Assembly (NCBI RefSeq): GCF_013283665.1
Contig: NZ_JABEKU010000002.1
Coordinates: 1,052,863-1,116,862, forward strand
From: Ensifer sesbaniae
GTDB lineage: Bacteria > Pseudomonadota > Alphaproteobacteria > Rhizobiales > Rhizobiaceae
Direction of reading: 5' to 3'
DNA length: 64,000 nucleotides
Shown here one piece after another: positions 8,987 to 18,148 of the stretch. Position numbers and translations under genes: made by a program. Numbering within the stretch: position 1 is the first letter of the stretch; every line of letters starts with the position of its first letter. The notes under the pieces were generated by a model. That model had not been told where the DNA came from. It did no database searches and worked only from the letters and a program-made list of their open reading frames with translations.

Positions 8987-9112
8987 CGGCTTACCTCCAT
9001 TTTCCCTGCTTGACCCCAATTATACATCGGAAATGGCGCCGAAGCACTGCGTTGGGATGCTGCGCCCGGTCGTGGTCGGTGGAAGCCAAAGCCATTCCAA
9101 TTATTTCATTTA

Positions 9113-9129
9113 CTGCAATTAAATTGCAG
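9113..9129. promoter_or_regulatory. 17-bp perfect palindrome, candidate operator
   Basis: CTGCAATTAAATTGCAG, an 8-bp inverted repeat around a single central A. It lies in an AT-rich patch of the 270-bp divergent region between the BA14K gene (start 8986) and the isochorismatase-like gene (start 9257). The perfect symmetry and position suggest a dimeric regulator site; the regulator is unknown. Confidence 0.4.
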
Positions 9130-9256
9130 ATATTATTTCTATTCTTCGGCGCGATCAGCCGCGCTAATCTCACTTCATCGGCAGCAACCGACGGGCCAGG
9201 ATGGCCCAACGAATTCCATACCCGCCCGCCGGCGGCCACCACTGAGGAGAGAAGAC

Positions 9257-9946
9257 ATGTCCAGCAAGCTCGAAGTCCTGACCCCCGCCAACAGCCAGCT
9301 GATCTTCATCGACCAGCAACCACAGATGGCTTTCGGCGTTCAGTCGATCGATCGGCAGGTCCTGAAGAACAATGTCGTCGGCCTGGCCAAGGCGGCCAAG
9401 GTCTTCAACATCCCGACGACGATCACGACTGTCGAAACCGGTTCCTTCTCCGGCCACACCTACCCCGAGCTGCTGAGCGTCTTCCCAGAAAACGACATCC
9501 TCGAGCGCACCTCGATGAATTCATGGGACGATCAGAACGTCCGCGACGCACTGGCAAAAAATGCCGCGAACGGCCGAAAGAAAGTGATTGTTTCCGGGCT
9601 CTGGACGGAGGTCTGCAACACCACCTTCGCACTGTCCTGCATGCATGACACCGACTATGAGATCTACATGGTTGCCGATGCATCCGGCGGCACGTCCGCC
9701 GATGCGCACAAATACGCCATGGACCGGATGGTTCAGGCCGGCGTCGTCCCGGTCACCTGGCAGCAGGTCCTCCTGGAGTGGCAGCGCGACTGGGCGCATC
9801 GGGAAACCTACGACGCGGTCACTGCAATCGTGAAGGAGCATTCCGGCGCCTACGGCATGGGCATCGACTATGCCTACACTATGGTTCACAAGGCAGCCGA
9901 ACGCGTCGCACATGGCAAGACGATCGGCCCGAACCCGGCGAAGTGA
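9257..9946 (+). CDS. isochorismatase-like (YcaC-type) cysteine hydrolase
   Basis: Cytoplasmic alpha/beta hydrolase of the cysteine-hydrolase superfamily, 229 residues. The start contains LIFIDQQPQMAFG with the catalytic Asp (~19), and GLWTEVCNTTFALSC supplies the nucleophilic Cys (~119). The segment ERTSMNSWDD occupies the position where isochorismatases carry the catalytic Lys. Here, as in YcaC, the Lys is not evident, so the reaction is uncertain. A 40-residue C-terminal extension with a YGMGIDYAYTMV segment follows the core. Good ribosome site GAGGAGAGAAG upstream of ATG 9257. It is monocistronic, closed by a strong terminator at 10004-10031. Confidence 0.82.
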   Translation: MSSKLEVLTPANSQLIFIDQQPQMAFGVQSIDRQVLKNNVVGLAKAAKVFNIPTTITTVETGSFSGHTYPELLSVFPENDILERTSMNSWDDQNVRDALAKNAANGRKKVIVSGLWTEVCNTTFALSCMHDTDYEIYMVADASGGTSADAHKYAMDRMVQAGVVPVTWQQVLLEWQRDWAHRETYDAVTAIVKEHSGAYGMGIDYAYTMVHKAAERVAHGKTIGPNPAK

Positions 9947-10003
9947 TCGCCAAGCTTGCTTGGGTGAACACCAGCAAATACGCACAGTCGCCAGGAAGAA
10001 GAC

Positions 10004-10031
10004 AAGGCCGGCCCTGAGGGGGCGGCCTTTT
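10004..10031 (+). terminator. Rho-independent terminator of the isochorismatase-like gene
   Basis: A stem of AAGGCCG (10004-10010) with CGGCCTT (10023-10029), extended after one mismatch by three more G-C pairs around a TGAG loop, is followed by a T-run (10028-10031). It sits 57 bases past the hydrolase stop codon. Confidence 0.8.
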
Positions 10032-10211
10032 CGTTCAGTCCGCATCCACGCGCCCTAGCAACCCGGCGCTGATCCAGCTTTGGGTCAGGTCCTGTCGCAA
10101 GCATTATCGGGGCTCCCAAGTGCAACTTCAGCATTAACGATTAAGGAATACACCTGCTTTCCAAATTATGTTGACGGTCCGATGTTCCGCGCGCATTTTA
10201 GAAAGCAATAG
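10032..10211. other. short AT-rich stretch upstream of the damaged kinase
   Basis: Between the terminator and the kinase fragment I see no gene. The kinase reading frame meets a stop (TAG at 10209), and there is no recognisable PAS-coding sequence upstream, so the 5' end of the kinase appears deleted and not just frameshifted. Confidence 0.4.
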
Positions 10212-11288
10212 TTTTCCTATTTTGCCTTTCGCCCCGCCACACGGGGGAAAGGAACCGGCCATGATCTTGAACCTTTACTGCGGCGCGTGCTGGAGCGCGG
10301 CGAGACAGTGGTTGCGAAAGACCGTCCCTTTTATATCGAGCGTCACGGTTACCCCGAAACAGTTTATTTCGATATCTCCTATTCGCCCGTCCGCGACGAA
10401 AAACAAAAAGTTCGTGGCGTTTTCTGCATCGTCAACGAAACGACGGAGCGGGTGAAGTTCGAGGGCGCCTTAAAATCAAGTGAAGAGCGACTTCGCGCCA
10501 TTTTCTCGCAGTCGGCCGCCGGCATCAGCCAGACGGACCTGACGGGCCGCTTCCTTCTGGTCAACAATCGTTTCTGCGAAATCGTCGGCTACAGCGAAGC
10601 CGAACTGCTGACGTTACGGATGCACGACATCGGCGCTTCGAAATTGGCTCACGACATTACGGTGCGGAAGGAGGCGGAGCGCCTTCAGACCGTCTTGGTC
10701 GGTGAACTGAACCATCGCGTCAAAAACGTGTTTGCGACCGTCCTGGCAATTGCCCGGCAGACCCTCGGGCGCAGCGACACAACGGATGTCGGAGAGGTGG
10801 AGGCTTTTGAGGCGCGTCTTGTTTCGATGGCACGAGCGCACGACCTGCTCACCAATGGAAATTGGGAACGGGCGGAGTTGAAGACGATCATCAACCAGGC
10901 AATCTCCCCCTACGCACAGGAACGGTTTGTCGTTTCCGGCCCGCAGGTCCAGGTACCGACGAGGATGGTCGTATCGCTGTCCTTGGCGCTGCATGAACTC
11001 GCTACGAATGCTGCAAAGTATGGCGCGTTATCGACCGGGCGCGGCCGGATCTCGATCACCTGGTCTCTGCAGACCGGCCCACCGACCCGGTTGACGCTGC
11101 GCTGGCAGGAATCTGGCGGTCCGGTGGTAAAGCAGCCATCACGCAAAGGGTTTGGCTCGCGCCTAATTCAAACCCTATTGGCTGCCGAACTGAATGGCCA
11201 GGTGGAGATCAGCTATCACCCGTCGGGTCTGGTGTGTTCTGTCGATGCGGCCCTACAAGGCGGGTGGGACGAACCCACCTCGCCCTGA
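10212..11288 (+). pseudogene. HWE-family sensor histidine kinase, 5'-truncated with a PAS deletion
   Basis: The frame encodes the tail of one PAS domain (RRVLERGETVV ... YFDISYSPVRDE), then a second PAS that breaks off at TLRMHDI and resumes at HDITVRKEAERL. About 60-70 residues of the PAS core are therefore missing in frame. The kinase part is intact: ELNHRVKNVFATVLAIARQT (phospho-acceptor His), HELATNAAKYGALS (N box), the Trp-x-Glu of HWE kinases in RWQESGGP, and GFGSRLI (G box). No good start exists; GTG at 10287 would give 333 residues, but the PAS homology continues upstream of it to about 10260. It may still make a ligand-insensitive soluble kinase. No response regulator is adjacent. 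Confidence 0.65.
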
Positions 11289-11319
11289 TTGGGCCGTGAC
11301 GCGCAAGCACGACGTTGGC

Positions 11320-11859
11320 CTACGCCTTGCCGGAAAGTGCAAGCACGCGGTCCAATGCCGCCGCAAAGCCTTTGAGCGACACCGAGAACGCGACGTCCTT
11401 TTCCGTATCGCTCGCATGGCCACCGATTTTCAGCGTCGTTCCACTGCGCAGCGAGGCGACCGTGCCCTCGGTAAAGGTCAACGATACGATGCAGCCGATG
11501 GGCAGGCAGGTTCGGAATGGCGTCGGCTTGCCGCCGGTCGCCTCATCGACGCCAAGCGTGACGCCCTTTTCCAGATAGAGGCCGAACGGAAGCGCGAGGC
11601 TCCCCTCCAGACCGGCCGTTTCAGCCGGCCGAAGCTCGAGCGTCAGCACATGCTGGCCGCTCTTGTGAAACTGCCGCTGTGACAGGATGCAGTGCCTTTT
11701 ACCCGCGACCTCGGCGCAGGCCACGCTCCAGTCCTCATAAGTTTCGGAAAGCTGGGAGGGTGCAGAAGCCTTTCCAGCCGCCGCGTCCTCGCCATGGAGC
11801 GGCGTGCTGGCGACGAATGTCGCCACCAGCATTGTCGAGAGCCACACGAACCGACGCAT
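11320..11859 (-). CDS. IalB (invasion-associated locus B) family protein
   Basis: Exported protein of 179 residues with a signal peptide (~1-23, ending near STPLHG) followed by the IalB domain. ETYEDWSVACAE and GKRHCILSQRQF supply one pair of conserved Cys, CLPIGCIVSLTF supplies a second pair, and an SLKGFAAALDRV end follows. In Bartonella and Brucella, members are envelope proteins linked to host-cell invasion; rhizobial paralogues have unknown roles. Its ATG at 11859 overlaps the stop of the autotransporter gene (ATGA), so both are made from one transcript. This points to a joint envelope function, for example assisting passage or anchoring of the autotransporter. That last point is inference. 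Confidence 0.85.
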   Translation of the reverse strand: MRRFVWLSTMLVATFVASTPLHGEDAAAGKASAPSQLSETYEDWSVACAEVAGKRHCILSQRQFHKSGQHVLTLELRPAETAGLEGSLALPFGLYLEKGVTLGVDEATGGKPTPFRTCLPIGCIVSLTFTEGTVASLRSGTTLKIGGHASDTEKDVAFSVSLKGFAAALDRVLALSGKA

Positions 11860-14800
11860 CAGAAGCGTACGTCAAGCTTGGCGTCGACCGCATTCTGCGT
11901 CGTGCCGGAGCCGAACTGGCCGGTGTAGGTGATGCCGAGGCTGGCATTGCCCGTCAGTGCGAAATCGATGCCGGCCTCGATGATTGCGGCATCTTCGGCG
12001 ATCGGCGTCCCGGCCACCGAGAACGCACTGCCCGTGCCAAAGGCCATGGTCGAGAACGGCGTCGTGTCGCCGAAGGCGTGTTGCCAGCCGAGCATGCCGC
12101 GCACCTTTGCGTCGGTCGGGCCAAGGCTGAGCGGCGCAGAAGCACGCAGACCGAGCGTCGTGAAGGTCGTATCGGTTGTGTTGCTCCGGCTCGAAAGCGC
12201 TGCCGCGGCACCGCGCTCGGTGAAGCCGTCAGTGTGCAGGCTGACATAAGCGAGGTTCGCAAAGGGCTCGAGCGCGACACTCGGCAGATCGATGCGGTAG
12301 CCGACTTCGCCGAACGCCTGGAAGGTTCCGGCATCGTAATCGGCCTTCAACTGGTCGGTGAAACCGGGGAAGGCAACGGAGCGCGCGGTGTTGATCGAAT
12401 GCCAGGTGTAGGCCAGGCCCGACCGCAGCGCGACATCACCCCAGCGGCCGCCACTATAGACACCGAGGTGGTAGTTGTCGCTGTCGCCGCTGGAGGCACG
12501 GCTGTCGACATCGAAGTTCGTCCGGCTGTAGGCGGCCATGATGCCGATCAAAGCATTGTCCGAGACCGCGGCATCGAAGCCGGTGACGAAACCGCCCGTC
12601 GACTGGTCAAGCGCGCCAGCGTTGCCGTTGCCGTCGGTGTTGGTCCAGGAGCCGAACACCTGGCCCCAGCCGGCCATCGCCGGCCGGGCCACCGATGCCG
12701 CGTTGATCGCCCCGACGGCACCGGTTGTGATTTTGTCTTCCGGACCATAGGCCAGAACCGGGACATCCGCCGCTGCCACGTCGTCGAAGGCTGCGCGAAT
12801 GCGGTCGTTCGCGGCGTTGCGCAACAGACTGCTGTCGTTGATCAACGCCGTCTGCGCCGAAGCATGGACTTCGCCCGACAAAAGGTCGAAGGCCCGACGT
12901 GCTGCATCGCCGTCCAGCAGGATCAGGGCATTGTAGAGCCCGAGCGAAGGGCCGCTCTGGCCGAGCGTGTTGAGGGCCAGCGCCGCCTGTCGCTGGTTGC
13001 CCGTGGCAGCTTCGCCTTCAAAGACGCCGGGCTCGGGTTCGCCGGGTTTCGGTTCGCCGGGCTTGGGTTCACCCGGTTTCGGCTCGCCCGGCTTTGGTTC
13101 CCCGGGCTTCGGTTCGCCTGGCTTGGGCTCCGTGCCCCCGTTTTTGACCTTGATCTTGAGGTCGACCTGCTTTTCCTTCTGGTCGAGCGACACTTCGAGG
13201 AAGGCGGATTTCGAGATCGCTTCGGCGAACTTCCCCTCGATCGCCCGATCCGCGGTCAGGATCGTATAGGTCTGTCCGGTCTTGTAGCTGGTGTTCGCGT
13301 CGAGTGCGGTGACCTGAACGTTGGTACCGCTGCCGATCTTGGCGATACCGGTGTTTTCGTTGGTGCCAATGCTCTTGACGACGATCCGGTCGGAACGGCC
13401 GTCGCCGGCGATGTCCGCCTCGTAGATCGAACCGGTCGCCATATCGAGCCGCCCCACGACCGTCAGCGTGCCGGTGGAACTGTTGCCGGGCGAGATGATC
13501 GCCTTCGAGTCGATGTAGGTGTCGCCGACTGTGCCGGAGCCGCCCAGCCTGCCGAAAGAGGTCGAGTTCGGATCGCGGATGCGGTTCATCTCGCCGAACA
13601 CGTCCACCTCATTCGTATAGAAACGATCGCCCTCAACCCGTCCCGTCTCGCCGTCGACGATCAGTGTTCCACCGGTCACTTCGAACCGGGTCTCGCTGTA
13701 GTCCGTAATGCCGGTATCCGGATCATTGTCGATCGTGTCGAGGTTGCTCTTCAGCACCAGCTTGCCGCCGGAAACGTTCACCTTGCCGTAGAATTTCGTC
13801 AGGTCGCCGCTGACGATGGTTTCGCCGGAGAAATTGCTGATCGTGCCCTTGCCACCGATCGTGTTGGCAAACTCGTAACCCGCGTTCGTATGGTTGAAAT
13901 TGACGTAACCCCTTCGCGGGCCGAAATCGATCTTCGCCGCCGGATCGACCGTGCCCGCCGCCTGCGCCTGCCGAGCAATGGGCTCGGCGATATTGTTCAG
14001 GTCGACTTTGCCGCCGATCGTCAGGCTGCCCATGCCTTCGTTGTTGACGCCACCGATGCCGGAAAGCACGATGCCGCCGCCCGCCGAAAGCTTGCCGCCG
14101 TTTGCGACGGAAAGGTTGACCCTGCCGCTATCGCCGATCGTCAGCGTGTCGGCAACCTTGAGCTCGCTGCCGGCGCCATCGACATAGGCTTGGATTGTGT
14201 CGACGCTCTCGTCTTCCTGCAGGACGGCGGTGTTGGTCGAGACGACGGCGCCCTTCTCGATCGTGAGGCTGTCGCCGATCGTCAACTCGCCGGTATTGAC
14301 CCAGCGCGAATTCTCGCCAGTCACCAGAACCGTGCCGTTCTCGAAGTAGGCCGTCCTGGAATTGATGAGACCGCCGTTCTCGATCCTGACTGCGGCGGTG
14401 TTGAGCGTCAGCGCACCATCGGCGACACCCAGATAATCGGTGGAAAGCATGGAGCCGGCGCCGCGCACCACGAGCGTTCCGTCGCCTTCCTGTAGCGAAC
14501 CGACATAGGTTTCCTTGGCTGAGACCGTGCCGCCGTTCTCGATGATCAACGTGCCCTTGCCGCCATAGATGCCGTTTTCGAAGCCGCCGACGAAGAGCGC
14601 GCGATAGCCGTTCGGATTGCTATCGACAATGTTCCAGGTCGAGCCTGGACCGGAGACGACGACCGTTCCGACGGAACCGCGGCCATCGGCGATGTAGCCG
14701 TTGGTGCTTTCAACCTTGGCGCCGTCCTTGATCGTCAGGGTGGCGCCGCCGGTGCCGCCGCGGATCACCAGGTTGCCGTTGATCGTATGGTCGCCGGTCC

Positions 14801-14975
14801 AGGTTGTGTCGCCCGGAACGAGCAACCCGGCCGCGTTCGCCGGAGACGGGATGAACGGTGCGGCCGCCAGCATCATCGAGAGAAGACCGGCGCGGCCAAG
14901 CGCGGTCGAACTCAGAAGGTTGATCCTCGAAACGTCCGCCTTCGCAGAGATAATCAATGTCTGCCCCTTTTTCAT
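11859..14975 (-). CDS. autotransporter with pectin-lyase-like passenger and beta-barrel
   Basis: Type V secreted outer-membrane protein of about 1038 residues. It starts with a long basic signal sequence (to ~residue 48, SPANAAG). The passenger is rich in G/T/V/N repeats of the kind GTLVVRGAGS and NGGTVSAKETYVGS, typical of a beta-helix (~50-610). A Pro/Lys/Gly/Glu tandem linker (EPKPG repeated about seven times, ~620-655) follows, then an autotransporter beta-barrel (~765-1038) with WGQVFGSW, AYSRTNFDVDS and a final Phe after KLDVR, the usual barrel-insertion residue. ATG at 14975 was used; GTG at 14993 adds six residues. It is co-translated with the IalB gene and diverges from a LytTR two-component operon, its likely controller. 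Passenger activity is probably adhesive. Confidence 0.85.
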   Translation of the reverse strand: MKKGQTLIISAKADVSRINLLSSTALGRAGLLSMMLAAAPFIPSPANAAGLLVPGDTTWTGDHTINGNLVIRGGTGGATLTIKDGAKVESTNGYIADGRGSVGTVVVSGPGSTWNIVDSNPNGYRALFVGGFENGIYGGKGTLIIENGGTVSAKETYVGSLQEGDGTLVVRGAGSMLSTDYLGVADGALTLNTAAVRIENGGLINSRTAYFENGTVLVTGENSRWVNTGELTIGDSLTIEKGAVVSTNTAVLQEDESVDTIQAYVDGAGSELKVADTLTIGDSGRVNLSVANGGKLSAGGGIVLSGIGGVNNEGMGSLTIGGKVDLNNIAEPIARQAQAAGTVDPAAKIDFGPRRGYVNFNHTNAGYEFANTIGGKGTISNFSGETIVSGDLTKFYGKVNVSGGKLVLKSNLDTIDNDPDTGITDYSETRFEVTGGTLIVDGETGRVEGDRFYTNEVDVFGEMNRIRDPNSTSFGRLGGSGTVGDTYIDSKAIISPGNSSTGTLTVVGRLDMATGSIYEADIAGDGRSDRIVVKSIGTNENTGIAKIGSGTNVQVTALDANTSYKTGQTYTILTADRAIEGKFAEAISKSAFLEVSLDQKEKQVDLKIKVKNGGTEPKPGEPKPGEPKPGEPKPGEPKPGEPKPGEPEPGVFEGEAATGNQRQAALALNTLGQSGPSLGLYNALILLDGDAARRAFDLLSGEVHASAQTALINDSSLLRNAANDRIRAAFDDVAAADVPVLAYGPEDKITTGAVGAINAASVARPAMAGWGQVFGSWTNTDGNGNAGALDQSTGGFVTGFDAAVSDNALIGIMAAYSRTNFDVDSRASSGDSDNYHLGVYSGGRWGDVALRSGLAYTWHSINTARSVAFPGFTDQLKADYDAGTFQAFGEVGYRIDLPSVALEPFANLAYVSLHTDGFTERGAAAALSSRSNTTDTTFTTLGLRASAPLSLGPTDAKVRGMLGWQHAFGDTTPFSTMAFGTGSAFSVAGTPIAEDAAIIEAGIDFALTGNASLGITYTGQFGSGTTQNAVDAKLDVRF

Positions 14976-15072
14976 TTGCACATGTTTGCGCACAACTCCC
15001 AGGCGAACGGTTTCGCCGGGACGCGCGGGTCATGGGCGGCTATAGCAAGCCGGCGAAAGGGGAGAATTCCGG

Positions 15073-15126
15073 TTTCTGCAAACGGCAAATTGCAGCGCTG
15101 AAGGGTTGTGGCTTTCTGCAGACGGC
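15073..15126. promoter_or_regulatory. direct repeat, candidate LytTR regulator sites
   Basis: TTTCTGCAAACGGC (15073-15086) and TTTCTGCAGACGGC (15113-15126) are 13/14 identical direct repeats spaced exactly 40 bp. They lie in the divergent region between the autotransporter and the LytS/LytTR operon. A related AACGGCAA occurs again at 15142-15149. LytTR proteins bind direct repeats, so autoregulation plus control of the autotransporter is plausible. The spacing differs from the classical ~21-bp period. Confidence 0.4.
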
Positions 15127-15184
15127 TTGATTTCGCCGACGAACGGCAATCGACATCGGCGCCCGCTTCAACCATAAAAATGGC

Positions 15185-16279
15185 ATGAAACCAGAAGATG
15201 AAACCAATTCAGTGGACGAAGGCGCCTATATCGCCAGCGTGCGGCGCGCGACGCTCTGGCTCGGATTTCTCTATTGGTTCATTGAATTCATCATCAGCAG
15301 CATCCTGTGGGGCATACTCGGAATCGATCCGATCATGTCGGCACCGGGAAAGCTGCTCCTGATGATCTGCGGCATGACCTTTTCCTATGGCATCGCCGCG
15401 GCGATGTTTGGCGTGCGGCGGCACCATATCGCAATCAAGATCGTCGTCGGTTTTGCAACTTCGCTCGTGGCCGCATTCGCCAATACCGGCGTCGACTTCA
15501 TGCTCTACCTTGTGATCGTGCGTCCCGATCCGATCACGGTCGACTGGACCAGCATCGGCTATACGCTCGTCTACAGCATGGCGACCTTCGTCGGCTGGTC
15601 GTTCTTTTTCGTCGCGCTGCTCTACAGTTTCGAGCTGCGCGAACGCGAGCGACGCCTGGCGATCACGCGCGAGGAGGCGCTCGCGGCGCAAATGCGGGCT
15701 CTCCGCTACCAGGTCAATCCGCACTTCCTGTTCAACACGCTGAACTCCATCGCCGGACTGATCGAGGAAGGGCAGACCGTTGCCGCAACGCGCATGGTGA
15801 TGTCGCTTTCAAACTTTCTGCGCACGACCCTGGAGCTCGATCCCTTGCACGACGTGCGGCTGGCGGATGAACTGGCCCTGCAGGCCGGTTATCTTCACAT
15901 CGAAGGCGAGCGTTACTCCGACCGGATGAAACTCAGGATGGACATTGCCAGCGGCCTGGAAGAGGCGCTGGTGCCGAGCCTGATCCTGCAACCCCTGATC
16001 GAGAACGCGGTCAAACACGGCGTCGGCCGCTCGCCAGAACAGGTCGAGATCGTCATCAGCGCGGCCAAGGTCGGCCAGGCGCTCGAAATCACCGTCGAGA
16101 ACGATATTGCCGCAGAGGCCGACAATGGCCGGCGCCAGACCTCCGGCACCGGGATCGGCCTCAAGAATGTCGCCGACCGCGTCCAGGCGCGCTTTCCGGG
16201 TGTCGGCGCCTGTGTATCCGGGCTGGTGACGCCCAGGCGTTTCAGAGCCGCAATTACGATACCGCTGAGGCTTGCATGA
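15185..16279 (+). CDS. LytS-type sensor histidine kinase (His_kinase family)
   Basis: Inner-membrane kinase of 364 residues with four predicted TM segments between about 24 and 150, no large periplasmic domain, then a helical linker (ELREREARRLAITREEAL-like). The kinase core is of the LytS/YehU type: MRALRYQVNPHFLFNTLNSIAGLI carries the phospho-acceptor His in the NPHFLFN motif, ILQPLIENAVKHG is the N box and GTGIGLKNV the G box. The stop overlaps the start of the response regulator gene (ATGA), so the pair is coupled. The signal is unknown; the lack of a sensor loop suggests a membrane-embedded cue. The divergent autotransporter is the obvious candidate target. Confidence 0.88.
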   Translation: MKPEDETNSVDEGAYIASVRRATLWLGFLYWFIEFIISSILWGILGIDPIMSAPGKLLLMICGMTFSYGIAAAMFGVRRHHIAIKIVVGFATSLVAAFANTGVDFMLYLVIVRPDPITVDWTSIGYTLVYSMATFVGWSFFFVALLYSFELRERERRLAITREEALAAQMRALRYQVNPHFLFNTLNSIAGLIEEGQTVAATRMVMSLSNFLRTTLELDPLHDVRLADELALQAGYLHIEGERYSDRMKLRMDIASGLEEALVPSLILQPLIENAVKHGVGRSPEQVEIVISAAKVGQALEITVENDIAAEADNGRRQTSGTGIGLKNVADRVQARFPGVGACVSGLVTPRRFRAAITIPLRLA

Positions 16280-17079
16280 ACGAAATCCAGACAGTCTCCC
16301 TTTCGATCCTCGTCATCGACGATGAGCCGCTCGCCAGACGTCGCCTGCTGCGCCTGCTCGGCGCAATGCCAGACGTCGAGGTATTGGGAGCCGCCGGCAA
16401 TGTCCAGCAGGCCTGCGACCTCATCGCCGAGCTGCAGCCGGACGTGATCCTGCTCGATATCCAGATGCCTGGCGGCACCGGCTTCGACATCCTGGGGAAG
16501 CTGGGGAGCAATGCGCCCGCAGTCGTCTTCGTGACCGCCTTCGATCACTATGCGCTTCGCGCCTTCGAGGCGGCTGCCGTCGACTATGTCACCAAGCCGA
16601 TCGAGGCGAACCGCCTGCGCACCGCAATCGAGCGGGCGCGCGTGGCGATTGCGGCGCGAACGAGCACCGAACGTGTATTGGAACTCAACGAAACCGTGCA
16701 TGCGCTGCGACAGGCACTGCGCAAACACGAAGCCCAGTCGGCCGATCTCTGGATCAAGTCCCGCGGAGAATTCGTTCGCATCGCGCTTGATCGGGTCGTG
16801 CGTTTCCAGGCGGAGCGCGACTATGTCCGCATCCATATCGAGGGTCGGTCCTATCTGCATCACGAAAGTCTCGCATCGCTCGAACGCCGGCTCGACCCGG
16901 CCGAGTTTCTGAGGCTACATCGCAGTTGGATCGTGCGCCGCGACTGCATCATGGGACTCAAGCAGGCCCCCTTTGCTGCCCTTATCGCCCTGCTCTCCGA
17001 TGGCAGCGAAATCCGCGTCGGGCGGACCTATGCGCGCCATATCCGGCCGACCACCGCCGAGCGCCCACCAAGCGCTTGA
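16276..17079 (+). CDS. LytTR-family response regulator
   Basis: Cytoplasmic regulator of 267 residues. The receiver domain (10-125) has acidic residues in VIDDEP, phospho-acceptor Asp in VILLDIQMPGG (~60), Thr in VFVTAFDHYALRAFE and the conserved Lys in VDYVTKPIE. The LytTR DNA-binding domain (~160-260) shows KSRGEFVRIALDRV, RDYVRIHIEGRSYL, SLASLERRL, FLRLHRSWIV and GSEIRVGRTY. It is translated with the LytS-type kinase upstream by a 4-base overlap. Likely targets are its own promoter and the divergent autotransporter/ialB operon, given the direct repeats at 15073-15126. Confidence 0.9.
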   Translation: MNEIQTVSLSILVIDDEPLARRRLLRLLGAMPDVEVLGAAGNVQQACDLIAELQPDVILLDIQMPGGTGFDILGKLGSNAPAVVFVTAFDHYALRAFEAAAVDYVTKPIEANRLRTAIERARVAIAARTSTERVLELNETVHALRQALRKHEAQSADLWIKSRGEFVRIALDRVVRFQAERDYVRIHIEGRSYLHHESLASLERRLDPAEFLRLHRSWIVRRDCIMGLKQAPFAALIALLSDGSEIRVGRTYARHIRPTTAERPPSA

Positions 17080-17108
17080 AGGGCCGCGCGCGGAAGATCG
17101 CGACATAC

Positions 17109-18002
17109 TTAGCGCAAGACTCCGCGCAGCCGTGGCACCGCAAAATCCACGAACGCCCTGAGCTTCATCGGCACCAGACCCTGCGGCAGATAGACCAGCT
17201 GGACCGGAAGCGGCGGGTGTTCGAACGCCTCCAGCAAGGGAACGAGCAACCCCTCTGCGACGGGACGCGCCACCTGATAGGAAAGCACCCGCGTCAGGCC
17301 GAGGCCGGCGATGGCGGCATCGACGGCCGATTCCGCCGTGTTGACGATCAGCCGCGACCGGATCGGCGCAGCCAGTTCGCGCCCATCGTCGAGAAAGCGC
17401 CAGACATGGGCGGCCGTGACGTTTTCGAAGGTGATGCAGTCATGCTCGGCGAGCTTGTTCGGATGCTGGGGCGCGCCGAGCCGCGCGACATAATCGGGGC
17501 TTGCATAGACCACGCGGCGGACGGTGCCGAGCTTGGTCGCAACCAGATTGCTATCGGGAAGATTACCGATCCGAAGCGCCACGTCGATGTGGTCGTCAAC
17601 GAGATTGGCAAACCGGTCACTCAGCGCCAGCCGCATGTCGATCTGGGGATGAGCCTTCAGGAAGTCCACGACGACCGGAAGGACGTGCAGGCGGCCGAAG
17701 ACGATCGGAGCAGAGATCGTCAGGTCGCCCTTGACCGCGCTGTATTCACCGGCGGCCACTCTTTCCGCCTCTTCGACGCGCGCCAGGATCTCCTTGGCCG
17801 CTTCCACATAGGAGCGGCCGGTTTCCGTCAGAAGGACTTTGCGGTTCGTCCGGGTGATGAGCTGGGCGCCAAGATGCGTCTCGAGTTCCGAAACTTTCCG
17901 GCTGACGGTGGCAAGCGGCACCTTGAGCTGCCGCGAGGCGGCCGACAGGCTGCCATTCTCGATGACGGCAAGCAGAACGCCCATGGCGTCGAGACGGTCC
18001 AT
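17109..18002 (-). CDS. LysR-family transcriptional regulator
   Basis: Regulator of 297 residues of the CrgA-like LysR group. HTH: MGVLLAVIENGSLSAASRQL, then PLATVSRKVSELETHLGAQL and RTNRKVLLTETG. The effector domain includes DLTISAPIVFGR and the characteristic HIDVALRIGNLPDS. ATG at 18002 is preceded by GGAAGGAAAG at ideal spacing, which decides the start; the upstream extension of the frame to 18194 is not family-like. It diverges from the GST / flavin-iron-sulfur gene set across 146 bases and probably controls it. It faces the LytTR gene tail to tail with about 30 bases between. Confidence 0.88.
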   Translation of the reverse strand: MDRLDAMGVLLAVIENGSLSAASRQLKVPLATVSRKVSELETHLGAQLITRTNRKVLLTETGRSYVEAAKEILARVEEAERVAAGEYSAVKGDLTISAPIVFGRLHVLPVVVDFLKAHPQIDMRLALSDRFANLVDDHIDVALRIGNLPDSNLVATKLGTVRRVVYASPDYVARLGAPQHPNKLAEHDCITFENVTAAHVWRFLDDGRELAAPIRSRLIVNTAESAVDAAIAGLGLTRVLSYQVARPVAEGLLVPLLEAFEHPPLPVQLVYLPQGLVPMKLRAFVDFAVPRLRGVLR

Positions 18003-18148
18003 TCTTTCCTTCCAAAAAATGAGAATCTGACTACCGAATATCCATTCTACTGCCAAAAATTGGAAAGTCATAGATTGCTCTCGAAGGCGGTTCATCCCGA
18101 ACCGCCGGAGGGCCGCGACGGTTCTCACGCACTCGAGGGACATCCCCC

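Noticed and set aside
10168-10455. A 95-codon frame starting upstream of the kinase fragment
   Set aside because: It is in a different frame from the PAS/kinase homology that covers most of it and has no domain features.
11679-14495. A 938-codon plus-strand frame opposite the autotransporter
   Set aside because: Antisense to a well-supported autotransporter; Arg/Ala/Val-rich composition typical of shadow frames in high-GC DNA.
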